NCBI RefSeq assembly: GCF_012726235.1
Contig: NZ_JAASAH010000006.1
Span: 283,745 to 347,744, forward strand
DNA from: Streptomyces sp. HNM0574
GTDB lineage: Bacteria; Actinomycetota; Actinomycetes; Streptomycetales; Streptomycetaceae
Reading direction: 5' to 3'
Length of the DNA: 64,000 nucleotides
The notes under the pieces are model-generated. The model had not been told where the DNA came from and did no database searches. It saw nothing but the letters and a program-made list of their open reading frames with translations. Below, one piece after another: positions 1 to 8,200 of this stretch; positions within the stretch are counted from its first letter, which is position 1; the number at the start of each line of letters is the position of its first letter. The position numbers and the translations under genes are program-made.

Positions 1-543
1 CGGGCGGTCCGCCTCCGGGTGGCTGCGGAAGAGGCCGAAGGCGCGGTCGGCGAAGGCGGCCCGCGAGGACCAGGTCTTCTGCCCGCTCAACAGCCAGCCG
101 CCGTCGGTGCGTTCGGCGGTGGAGCGGAGCGCGGCGAGGTCGGAGCCCGCCTCCGGCTCGGACCAGGCCTGGGCCCAGATCACCTCGCCGCGGGCCATCG
201 GCGGCAGGACGCGGGAGCACTGTTCGCGGCTGCCGTGCTCGAAGAGGGTGGGTGCGAGGAGGCTGATGCCGTTCTGGCTGACGCGTCCCGGCGCACCGGC
301 GGCGTAGTACTCCTCCTCGAAGATCAGCCACTCCAGGAGCGAGGCGTCCCGCCCGCCGTACTCCTCGGCCCAGGAGACCACCGACCAGCGGTCGGCGGAG
401 AGGGTGCGCTCCCACTCGCGGTGGGCGGCGAAGCCCTCCGCGGTCTCCAGCGAGGGCAGCGGAACGGCCGGGACGTGCGCGTCGAGCCAGGCGCGCGCCT
501 CGGCGCGGAAGGCGTTCTCGGCGGCGGTGAAGTCCAGGTCCAT
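1..543 (-). CDS. Acyl-CoA dehydrogenase, N-terminal part (gene runs off the window)
   Basis: About 181 N-terminal residues of an acyl-CoA dehydrogenase are visible; the rest lies left of base 1. The protein begins MDLDFTAAENAF and contains the family motif WAQAWSEPEAGSDLAAL near residue 130, which in this family binds FAD and substrate. The ATG at 543 is preceded by AAGGAGG on the minus strand, supporting this start. It is divergent from the FadA6-like thiolase and shares with it a KstR2-type operator. In mycobacterial HIP clusters several FadE enzymes oxidise CoA thioesters of the steroid C/D-ring remnant, so a FadE28/FadE30-type role is likely by context. Which FadE it is cannot be told from the fragment. 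Confidence 0.85.
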   Translation of the reverse strand, partial: MDLDFTAAENAFRAEARAWLDAHVPAVPLPSLETAEGFAAHREWERTLSADRWSVVSWAEEYGGRDASLLEWLIFEEEYYAAGAPGRVSQNGISLLAPTLFEHGSREQCSRVLPPMARGEVIWAQAWSEPEAGSDLAALRSTAERTDGGWLLSGQKTWSSRAAFADRAFGLFRSHPEADRP

Positions 544-567
544 CGGGCTCGGGCCTCCTTCTTCCCT

Positions 568-581
568 AACAAGTGTTTGGT
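568..581. promoter_or_regulatory. KstR2-like operator, site 1
   Basis: The sequence AACAAGTGTTTGGT matches the published KstR2 palindrome AnCAAGnnCTTGnT with one mismatch. It lies 24 bp upstream of the acyl-CoA dehydrogenase start and about 95 bp upstream of the thiolase start, so it could control both. Read on the minus strand with its flank it is ACCAAACACTTGTTAGG, nearly identical to site 2 at 6327-6340. No kstR2-like TetR gene is visible next to it. Confidence 0.65.
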
Positions 582-676
582 AGATTAGCGTGCGAGCCGA
601 CACCCGTCGAGCCGTGCGGAATACCGGGACACATCCGGGAAACCCGAGGGGCAGGGCGACAGAAGGAGGAGCGGCT

Positions 677-1834
<1,158 letters not shown>

Positions 1835-1855
1835 CCCCCGCGCCCGACGCCCGGC

Positions 1856-2773
1856 CTACCGGAGCAGTCGGCCGCGGAGCCGTTCCAGGGTGCGGGCGTC
1901 CAGGCCGAGGCCCTCCGTGAGGTAGCCGCGGAAGCCGCCGTAGTCCTCCTCGGCCTGGGCGAGGGCGGCGTCCAGGTACGCGCGGCGGACCTCCAGCAGC
2001 CCGTCCAGCAGCTCCGGCTGCTTCATCATGCCGGACTTCCGCAGCCCCTCACGGGTCCTGCGGTCGGCCCCGGCGCGGTACGTGTTCGACGCCAGGTAGT
2101 CCTTCTCCGCCGTCGCGGCCGGCACCCCGACGGCGCGGAGCAGGACGTAACCGAGCCAGCCCGTACGGTCCTTGCCCGAGGTGCAGTGGAACAGCAGCGG
2201 CGACGTCCCGCCCTCCGCGACGTCCCGCACCACCCGCGCGAACTGGCGGCGGCCCGCCGCGTCGGTCACGAAGTTCCGGTAGACGGCGCGCATCAGCTTC
2301 CGCGCCTTGCCGTCCCCGAGCAGCTGCCGCTGCCGCTCCGGGTCCTTGGCGCCGATCGCCTCCCGCGTCCTGGCGTACAGCCCGAGGTCGTCCACCGGGC
2401 GCGCGGTCACGGTGAGGCCGTCCGGGAGCCGGTCGCGGCCGTCGTGCCGGACCTCGGAGGGGGTGCGCAGGTCCACGACCGTCCGCAGGTCCAGCCGGGA
2501 CAGCTTGCGGGTGTCGGCCTCCGTCAGCCGGTTCAGCGAGTCGGCGCGGAAGACGCGGCCGGTGCGCACCCGCTCTCCCTCGCCGGTGCGGTAGCCGCCC
2601 AGGTCGCGGACGTTCACCGCGCCGTGCAGCGCGAGATGGCGGCCGCCGGCACGGTCGCCGGAGGGGGACGGGGCCTCGCGGGGCGGGCCGTCCCCGGAGC
2701 AGGCGGGGAGGAGGCCGAGGGCGAGGGCGGAGGCCGTCGCCGCCAGGAGGCGGCGGGAGCGGGGAGCGCGCAT
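1856..2773 (-). CDS. Lipoprotein tyrosine/lipid phosphatase (Y_phosphatase3 type)
   Basis: This is a 305-residue predicted exported phosphatase. A signal peptide ends in the lipobox LLPAC, with the lipidated cysteine at C25. The domain carries VNVRDLGGY near residue 53 and the P-loop HCTSGKDRTG with nucleophile C197 and R203. The HCxxGKxR form is typical of PtpB/LipA-like enzymes that act on phosphotyrosine or phosphoinositides. It starts 4 bp after the ipdC stop and so is the last gene of the echA20-ipdA-ipdB-ipdC operon, although a surface lipoprotein phosphatase has no obvious part in ring degradation. The family call is firm; the substrate is unknown. Confidence 0.85.
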   Translation of the reverse strand: MRAPRSRRLLAATASALALGLLPACSGDGPPREAPSPSGDRAGGRHLALHGAVNVRDLGGYRTGEGERVRTGRVFRADSLNRLTEADTRKLSRLDLRTVVDLRTPSEVRHDGRDRLPDGLTVTARPVDDLGLYARTREAIGAKDPERQRQLLGDGKARKLMRAVYRNFVTDAAGRRQFARVVRDVAEGGTSPLLFHCTSGKDRTGWLGYVLLRAVGVPAATAEKDYLASNTYRAGADRRTREGLRKSGMMKQPELLDGLLEVRRAYLDAALAQAEEDYGGFRGYLTEGLGLDARTLERLRGRLLR

Positions 2774-2777
2774 GGGG

Positions 2778-3881
2778 TCAACTCCTGGGGTCGCGGGGGC
2801 TTTCCGGGAGGCGTGCGTCCGTGGGCAGCGTGCCGAGCGTGGCCCGGGCCTCGGCCATCACGCGGTCGACGAGTTCGGCGCAGGACGGCAGGTCCCCGAT
2901 CAGCCCGGCGACCTGGCCGGAGGCCATCACGCCCAGGTCCGGCCGCCCGTCGACCATCGAGGCCCGCAGCATCATCGGCGTGTTCGCCGCCAGCAGGACC
3001 TGGCTCCAGCTCAGCTGCTTGCCGTGCCGCATCGCGAGCCCGTCCCGCAGCATCGCGCCCCAGCTCATCCCGGACTCGCGCCGGAACGCCGCCGCGTGCC
3101 GGACGGCGCGCAGCAGCGCGGCCGCCCGGCCCGAGCGTTCCAGCCCGTCGACCAGCTCGGTGCGCAGCATCCGGTGCGGCAGGCCGTCGACCTTGGTGGT
3201 GACGGTGACGTCCTGGACGCGCGCGGCCAGGTAGCGCGCCTTCACCGCCTCGGGGACGGTGCTGTCCGAGGTGAGCAGGAAGCGGGTGCCCATGGCGATC
3301 CCGGCGGCGCCGTAGGCGAGCGCCGCGACCAGCCCGCGCCCGTCGTGGAAACCGCCCGCCGCGACCACCGGGATGTCCACGGCGTCCACCACCTGCGGCA
3401 GCAGCACGGACGTGGCGACGCTCCCCGTGTGGCCGCCGCCCTCGCCGCCCTGCACCACCACCGCGTCGGCGCCCCAGGCGGCGACCTTCTCGGCGTGCCG
3501 CCGCGCGCCGATGGACGGGATCACCACGACCCCGGCGTCCTTGAGCCGCGCGATCAGCTCCCGCGAGGGCGCGAGCGCGAACGAGGCGACCCGCACGCCC
3601 TCCTCGACCAGGATGCGCACCCGCTCCTCCGCGTCCCCCGCGTCCGCCCGGATGTTGACGCCGAACGGCGCGTCGGTACGGGAGGCGACCTCGCGGACGG
3701 CGGACCGCAGCTGCCCGGTCGTCATGGTCGCCCCGGCCAGGATGCCGAGCGCGCCCGCCTCGGCGGTGGCCGAGACCAGCCGGGGCCCGGCCACCCAGCC
3801 CATGCCCGTCTGCACCAACGGGTGGCGGACGCCGGTGAGTTCGGTCAGCGGCGTGGCGAAGGAGTGCGGGCCGCCGCTCAT
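2778..3881 (-). CDS. ipdC: Nitronate monooxygenase-family flavoenzyme, IpdC-like
   Basis: This 367-residue 2-nitropropane dioxygenase/NMO-fold FMN protein begins MSGGPHSFATPLTEL and carries the TIM-barrel phosphate-binding motifs VQGGEGGGHTG, PVVAAGGFHDGRG and GAAGIAMGTRFL. The ATG overlaps the ipdB stop as ATGA. In mycobacteria IpdC (Rv3553) is encoded next to ipdAB and acts as a flavin oxidoreductase on a HIP-derived CoA ester. The length and gene order agree, so IpdC is preferred over a genuine nitronate monooxygenase. No purification or substrate evidence can be read from sequence. Confidence 0.8.
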   Translation of the reverse strand: MSGGPHSFATPLTELTGVRHPLVQTGMGWVAGPRLVSATAEAGALGILAGATMTTGQLRSAVREVASRTDAPFGVNIRADAGDAEERVRILVEEGVRVASFALAPSRELIARLKDAGVVVIPSIGARRHAEKVAAWGADAVVVQGGEGGGHTGSVATSVLLPQVVDAVDIPVVAAGGFHDGRGLVAALAYGAAGIAMGTRFLLTSDSTVPEAVKARYLAARVQDVTVTTKVDGLPHRMLRTELVDGLERSGRAAALLRAVRHAAAFRRESGMSWGAMLRDGLAMRHGKQLSWSQVLLAANTPMMLRASMVDGRPDLGVMASGQVAGLIGDLPSCAELVDRVMAEARATLGTLPTDARLPESPRDPRS

Positions 3882-4645
3882 GCCGGGACCTCGCGCTCGC
3901 GCAGCCCCTCCGGGTCGAGCACCTCGCGGATCAGCCGGAGCTCGTCGGGGGTGGGCTCGCGGGTGCACGGCACCTCGTCCGGCACCGTCAGCGCGAACCC
4001 GGTGGCCTCGGTGACCTGTCCGACGGTGACGCCCGGGTGCACGGAGCGCAGCCGCATCGTGCGGTCCGGCGTCGCGAAGTCGAACACGCCCAGGTCGCTG
4101 ACCACTTCGGGGATGCGGTGGTAGCGCGTCGCGGCGGGGCCCGCCGCGGCCGCGCGGTCGTACCCGACGCCCGAGACCATGTCGACCCGCTCCACGAAGA
4201 CCCGCCGCGAGTGCCGGGGCACCCAGTAACTCGTGGGATGGTTCAGGGTGTTGACCGGCGCGCCCCGCACCCCGAGCAGCTGCCGGGAGGGTCGGGACCA
4301 GTCGCCGATGCAGGAGATGTTCTGGTTGCCGTGCCGGTCGATCTGGGAGGCACCCATCATGATGTGCCGCCGCCCGGTGGCGGCCAGGGCCAGGTGCTGC
4401 CGGTAGGGCAGCCAGCCCTCCACCACGGCCCCGGAGCCGCTCGCCGGGACGTCGCCGAGGAGCAGCGCCTCGCCGTCGGTGAGCAGCAGTTCGGGGGAGA
4501 AGGTGAGCCGCGCCAGCCGCGCCCCGATCGCCGGGACGGTGCCCATCGGGCTGGCCAGCACCTCGCCCGCGTCCCGCCACACCTCGGCGCAGGCCACCAC
4601 GCAGTACTCGGCCCGGGTCGCCGCCGTCGTCACGCCGTCACTCAT
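3878..4645 (-). CDS. ipdB: CoA-transferase-family beta subunit, IpdB-like ring hydrolase
   Basis: This 255-residue class I CoA-transferase beta-type protein starts MSDGVTTAATRAEY. It contains SPMGTVPAIGARLA and the GASQIDRHGNQNISCIGDW segment typical of IpdB, with no SENG glutamate of true CoA transferases. IpdAB hydrolyses the last steroid ring of COCHEA-CoA rather than transferring CoA, which fits the missing glutamate. Start and stop overlap ipdA and ipdC by 4 bp each, implying translational coupling of the two subunits and the flavoprotein. Confidence 0.85.
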   Translation of the reverse strand: MSDGVTTAATRAEYCVVACAEVWRDAGEVLASPMGTVPAIGARLARLTFSPELLLTDGEALLLGDVPASGSGAVVEGWLPYRQHLALAATGRRHIMMGASQIDRHGNQNISCIGDWSRPSRQLLGVRGAPVNTLNHPTSYWVPRHSRRVFVERVDMVSGVGYDRAAAAGPAATRYHRIPEVVSDLGVFDFATPDRTMRLRSVHPGVTVGQVTEATGFALTVPDEVPCTREPTPDELRLIREVLDPEGLREREVPA

Positions 4646-5538
4646 GCCCCGGCCTCCTTCGTGAACGCCGCCACCGCGGCTTCCTTCGTCCATGCCGCTA
4701 CCGCGGCCTGGTAGTTGTCCTCGTCCCCCGAGAGGAACCGCTCCGTGAAGGCCCGCCACTCCTCCGGATCGCGGGCGGCCTTGGCGTAGGCGCGCTGGAA
4801 GGGCTCGTCTCGCCCGTAGTCGGGGGCGCAGGAGGTGAAGTGCGCCCCGTTCGGGGTCTCCACGACGCCGTTCACGAAGGGGCGCTTGACCAGCAGCGTC
4901 TGCGGCCCGTCCGCCTTCAGCAGGTCGGCGCTGTCGACGATCCGCTCGCAGGAGACGTACGCGGCGTCGGCGGCCTCGCAGAACAGGTCGTCGAAGTACG
5001 GGTCGGGGCCCAGGTACTGGCCGTTGCCACGCACGTCGGCCCGGTTGAGGTGGACGAGCGCCGCGTCCAGGCGCAGCGCGGGCGCGGCGACCAGCTCCTC
5101 GCCGTCCCCGTACGGCGAAGTGACCGTGCGCAGCGCGGGGTTGACCCTCATCACGTCCGAGCCGAGCCCGGCCCGCACGGGCATGAAGGGGAGCCGCTGC
5201 GCCGCCGCGGTCAGCCCCCACAGGAACATCGCCTCGTCCAGCTCGGTCAGCTCCAGGCGGCCGTTCTCGCGGGCCGCGCGGAAGTGCGGCTCCAGCGGCA
5301 CGGAGTCGAGCGTGACGAACGCGGCGACCAGCTTGCGGATCTTCCCGGCGGCGGCCAGCAGGCCCACGTCCGGTCCGCCGTAGGAGACCACGGTCAGGTC
5401 GGTGACGTCCGAGCGGAGCAGGGCCCGCACCAGGGCCATCGGCTTGCGCCGGGAACCCCAGCCGCCGATGCCGAGGGTCATGCCGCTCTCCAGGCGGCCG
5501 ACGACCTCCTCGGCGGTCATGCTCTTGTCGGTGGTCAT
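4642..5538 (-). CDS. ipdA: CoA-transferase-family alpha subunit, IpdA-like ring hydrolase
   Basis: This 298-residue alpha subunit begins MTTDKSMTAEEVVGRL and carries the GIGGWGSRRKPMAL glycine-rich loop and the VVSYGGPDVGLLAA segment of IpdA proteins. It partners IpdB (downstream, ATGA overlap) to open the final steroid ring. The C-terminus contains an in-frame tandem duplication: AVAAWTKEA is followed by AVAAFTKEA, encoded by two adjacent 27-bp units at about 4653-4706. The stop also overlaps the ipdB start. Upstream, its ATG overlaps the echA20 stop. Confidence 0.87.
   Translation of the reverse strand: MTTDKSMTAEEVVGRLESGMTLGIGGWGSRRKPMALVRALLRSDVTDLTVVSYGGPDVGLLAAAGKIRKLVAAFVTLDSVPLEPHFRAARENGRLELTELDEAMFLWGLTAAAQRLPFMPVRAGLGSDVMRVNPALRTVTSPYGDGEELVAAPALRLDAALVHLNRADVRGNGQYLGPDPYFDDLFCEAADAAYVSCERIVDSADLLKADGPQTLLVKRPFVNGVVETPNGAHFTSCAPDYGRDEPFQRAYAKAARDPEEWRAFTERFLSGDEDNYQAAVAAWTKEAAVAAFTKEAGA
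4653..4706 (-). repeat. 27-bp imperfect tandem duplication in the ipdA 3' end
   Basis: Two adjacent 27-bp units differ at five positions and encode nine residues each (AVAAWTKEA, then AVAAFTKEA). The duplication is in frame and extends the IpdA tail next to the stop codon. Confidence 0.8.
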
Positions 5539-6305
5539 GCCTGTGCCTCCTTCTCGTCGGTGCCCGGGCGGGTGCCGAAGGTGCCGCGCACCCGGTCGGC
5601 GACGCCGCTGAGGTTGGCCTCGAAGGTGAAGCCCTGCTCGAAGCGGTAGCTGCGGTGGACGTCCACCGGGTCGATCCCGTTGATCGCGGCCTTGGCGAGG
5701 CGGATCAGGGAGCCGTCCTTGGCGGCGATCTCCCGCGCCAGCTCCCGTGCCGCGGCGGCGAGTTCACCCGGCGGCACGACGCGCCACACCGAGCCGTACC
5801 CGTGCAGCTCCCGCGCGGTGACGGTGCGCGAGGTGTAGTACAGCGCCCGCATCAGGTGCTGCGGCACCAGGCGGGCGAGGTGGGTGGCGGCGCCGAGCGC
5901 GCCCCGGTCGAGCTCGGGCAGGCCGAAGGTGGCGTCCTCGGTGGCGACGACCGCGTCGGCGTTGCCCGCCAGTCCGACGCCGCCGCCCAGGCAGAAGCCG
6001 TGCACGGCGGCGACGACCGGGACCTCGCAGTCGTAGACCGCCGAGAACGCCGCCCGGCAGCCGTGGTTGGCGCCGAGCAGGGCCTCGTGCCCCGGGGTGC
6101 GCTGCATCTCCTTGATGTCGACACCGGCGTTGAAGCCGCGGCCCTCGGCCGCGAGCACGACGCAGCGCACCTCCGGGTCGGCCCCGGCGGCGCGCACGGC
6201 GGCGGCCAGGTCGTACCAGCCGCGCACGGGAAGGGCGTTGACCGGCGGGTAGTCGACGGTGACGACGGCGATGCCCGCTTCCGGGACGGAGGTGGAGACA
6301 CCCAT
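5535..6305 (-). CDS. echA20: Enoyl-CoA hydratase/isomerase-family ring hydrolase, EchA20-like
   Basis: This 256-residue crotonase-fold protein has the oxyanion-hole motifs RGFNAGVDIKEM (about residues 57-68) and HGFCLGGGVGLAGNAD (about 104-119). It is the first gene of the leftward operon echA20-ipdA-ipdB-ipdC, all joined by 4-bp overlaps. EchA20 hydrolyses the penultimate steroid ring in mycobacteria; assignment here rests on the gene order echA20-ipdA-ipdB-ipdC, which matches Rv3550-Rv3553. A KstR2-like operator lies 22 bp upstream. An in-frame GTG two codons in is a possible alternative start. Confidence 0.85.
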   Translation of the reverse strand: MGVSTSVPEAGIAVVTVDYPPVNALPVRGWYDLAAAVRAAGADPEVRCVVLAAEGRGFNAGVDIKEMQRTPGHEALLGANHGCRAAFSAVYDCEVPVVAAVHGFCLGGGVGLAGNADAVVATEDATFGLPELDRGALGAATHLARLVPQHLMRALYYTSRTVTARELHGYGSVWRVVPPGELAAAARELAREIAAKDGSLIRLAKAAINGIDPVDVHRSYRFEQGFTFEANLSGVADRVRGTFGTRPGTDEKEAQA

Positions 6306-6326
6306 GAGCAGATCAGCTACCTTTCC

Positions 6327-6340
6327 ACCAAACGTTTGTT
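6327..6340. promoter_or_regulatory. KstR2-like operator, site 2
   Basis: ACCAAACGTTTGTT, followed by AGG, is a near-perfect palindrome and shares 15 of 17 positions with site 1 read on the same strand (ACCAAACACTTGTTAGG). It sits between the divergent echA20 operon and the SDR gene. It departs from the KstR2 consensus AnCAAGnnCTTGnT at two symmetric positions. Confidence 0.6.
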
Positions 6341-6452
6341 AGGCGGAAGATAGCAGCGGAGCGCCCGCTGCGGGAGATGCCGGTGGGAGGGCAACTCCCG
6401 TGGACGCGGGACGCCTTGGGAAACGGAACACCTCGGGAAGGGGACACCCGCC

Positions 6453-7364
6453 ATGACCGGACTGTGCACCGGACGCGTCGTCATCGTCACCGGCGCGGGC
6501 CGCGGACTCGGTCGCGCGCACGCGCTCGCCTTCGCCGCCGAGGGCGCCCGCGTCGTCGTCAACGACCTCGGCGTGGGCCTCGACGGCTCGGGCGAGGTCG
6601 CCGGACCGGCCCGGCAGGTCGCCGACGAGATCCGGGCGCTCGGCGGCGAGGCCGTCGCGCACGGCGGGGACATCGCCACCGGCGAGGGCGCGGCCTCCCT
6701 CGTCGCCACCGCCCTGGAGAGCTACGGACGGCTCGACACCCTCGTCAGCAACGCCGGATTCCTCCGCGACCGGATGCTCGTCAACCTGGACGAGGACGAC
6801 TGGGACGCCGTCCTCCGCGTCCACCTCAAGGGCCACTTCCTGCCGCTGAAGCACGCCGCCGCGCACTGGCGGGCCGAGGCGAAGGCGGGCCGTACGCCCG
6901 AGGCGCGGGTGATCCACACCAGTTCGGGCGCGGGCCTGCTCGGCAGCGTCGGCCAGGGCAACTACGCGGCGGCGAAGGCCGGGATCCTCGGGCTCACCCT
7001 GGTCGCCGCGGCCGAGATGGGCCGGTACGGCATCCTCGTCAACGCCGTCGCCCCCGCCGCCCGGACCCGCATGACCGAGCAGACCTTCGCCGAGACCATG
7101 GCGGCCCCGGGCGAGGGCGGCTTCGACGCCATGGCCCCCGGGAACGTCTCCCCGCTGGTGGTCTGGCTCGGCTCCGCCGCCTCGGCCGGGGTGACCGGCC
7201 GGGTCTTCGAGGCCGAGGCCGGACGGATCACCGTCATGGACGGCTGGCGCCCCGGCCCCACCGCCGACAAGGGCGCCCGGTGGACCCCGGCCGAGGCGGG
7301 CGACACCACCCGCAAACTCCTCACCGAGGCCCCCGAACCACTGCCGGTCTACGGGGCCCGGTAG
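6453..7364 (+). CDS. Short-chain dehydrogenase/reductase in the HIP cluster
   Basis: This 303-residue SDR has the NAD(P)-binding TGAGRGLGRAHA near residue 14, the NAG motif (VSNAGFLRDRM), catalytic Ser in IHTSSGAG and the YxxxK motif as NYAAAKAG. The long C-terminal extension (about 50 residues past a standard SDR) matches the 300-residue subfamily encoded beside ipdAB in mycobacteria. A GGAAGGGG-like RBS precedes the ATG. It is divergent from echA20 and shares operator site 2. It probably oxidises or reduces a hydroxyacyl/keto group of a HIP intermediate; the exact step is not resolved. Confidence 0.8.
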   Translation: MTGLCTGRVVIVTGAGRGLGRAHALAFAAEGARVVVNDLGVGLDGSGEVAGPARQVADEIRALGGEAVAHGGDIATGEGAASLVATALESYGRLDTLVSNAGFLRDRMLVNLDEDDWDAVLRVHLKGHFLPLKHAAAHWRAEAKAGRTPEARVIHTSSGAGLLGSVGQGNYAAAKAGILGLTLVAAAEMGRYGILVNAVAPAARTRMTEQTFAETMAAPGEGGFDAMAPGNVSPLVVWLGSAASAGVTGRVFEAEAGRITVMDGWRPGPTADKGARWTPAEAGDTTRKLLTEAPEPLPVYGAR

Positions 7365-7373
7365 CCCCCCGAG

Positions 7374-8162
7374 TCACTCCGCGCCGAGTGCCGCGAGGGT
7401 CAGGGCGGCGGCGCTGGGGACGGGCTCGACGGTTTCGACGGTGCCCAGGGCGGCGAGCCGTCGGGCGGCGCCGCTCAGGGGGCCGCCCGCGACGATCACC
7501 GCCTCGGCGCCGTCCTGCTCGACGCAGGACCGGGCCGCGGCGGCCAGCTCGCGGTACTGGCGCTCGGCCGAGGCGGCGAGGGCGAGCGGGTCCGAGGCGG
7601 TGAGCCGCACGCCGGTGAAGGTGTCCAGGGCGCCGTGCCGCGCGACGAGCCCGGTGAGTGAACCGACCAGCGCCGGGGTGCTGGTGGCCATGCCGAAGCG
7701 GCGGCCCCCGGCGGCGGCGGTGAGGACGGCCGCCTGGCCGATGCCGACGACCGGGATGTCCAGCCGGGCGGCGAGCTGTTCGCGGGCCGGGTCGCCGACG
7801 GCGGCGACGATCAGCGCGGCGGGCGGTGCGGCCTCGGGGCCGGCGAGCCGCCGTCGCACCACGTCGAGGACGTGCCGCGCGGACTCCCGGAGCGCGGCCG
7901 GGTCGGTGATCATCGAGGGGCCCCGCTCCGCGGTGAGGCCCTCGACCGTCAGCCCGGCGGGCGCCAGCCGCTGCCGCGCCAGCCCGGCCATCAGCGCGGT
8001 CGTGTCCCGGTTGGTGTTCGGGTTGACGAGCAGCACGGTCCGGCCTGCGGCGCGCGGCGGGGGAGGGGACTGCGGCAACGGGTGGGCCCTTTCGTCGTGC
8101 GCCCGAGCACCTCGGACGTCTCCTGGCGCACGGCGCGTGCGGGCCGCCGCGCGCCTCCCCAT
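7374..8162 (-). CDS. Asp/Glu racemase superfamily protein without the usual cysteines
   Basis: The core begins TVLLVNPNTNRDTTALM and matches the aspartate/glutamate-hydantoin racemase superfamily over about 220 residues. Two cysteines normally do the proton shuffling; here the first motif reads IVAAVGDPAREQL and the second VIVAGGPLSGAARRL, so neither cysteine is present at its usual place. Hence it is unlikely to be a standard racemase; some family members are decarboxylases or lyases. ATG at 8162 gives 262 residues; the first 40 are low-complexity and a start nearer 8040 is possible. It lies 38 bp after the FDH-like gene and converges with the SDR. Confidence 0.65.
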   Translation of the reverse strand: MGRRAAARTRRAPGDVRGARAHDERAHPLPQSPPPPRAAGRTVLLVNPNTNRDTTALMAGLARQRLAPAGLTVEGLTAERGPSMITDPAALRESARHVLDVVRRRLAGPEAAPPAALIVAAVGDPAREQLAARLDIPVVGIGQAAVLTAAAGGRRFGMATSTPALVGSLTGLVARHGALDTFTGVRLTASDPLALAASAERQYRELAAAARSCVEQDGAEAVIVAGGPLSGAARRLAALGTVETVEPVPSAAALTLAALGAE

Positions 8163-8200
8163 GATGCCGACCGGCGCTCCCGGAGGCGGCGCCGGGCTCC

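Noticed and set aside
4642..5538. IpdA/IpdB as an ordinary 3-oxoacid CoA-transferase pair
   Set aside because: The beta subunit lacks the SENG catalytic glutamate motif and the order echA20-ipdA-ipdB-ipdC matches the steroid ring hydrolases.
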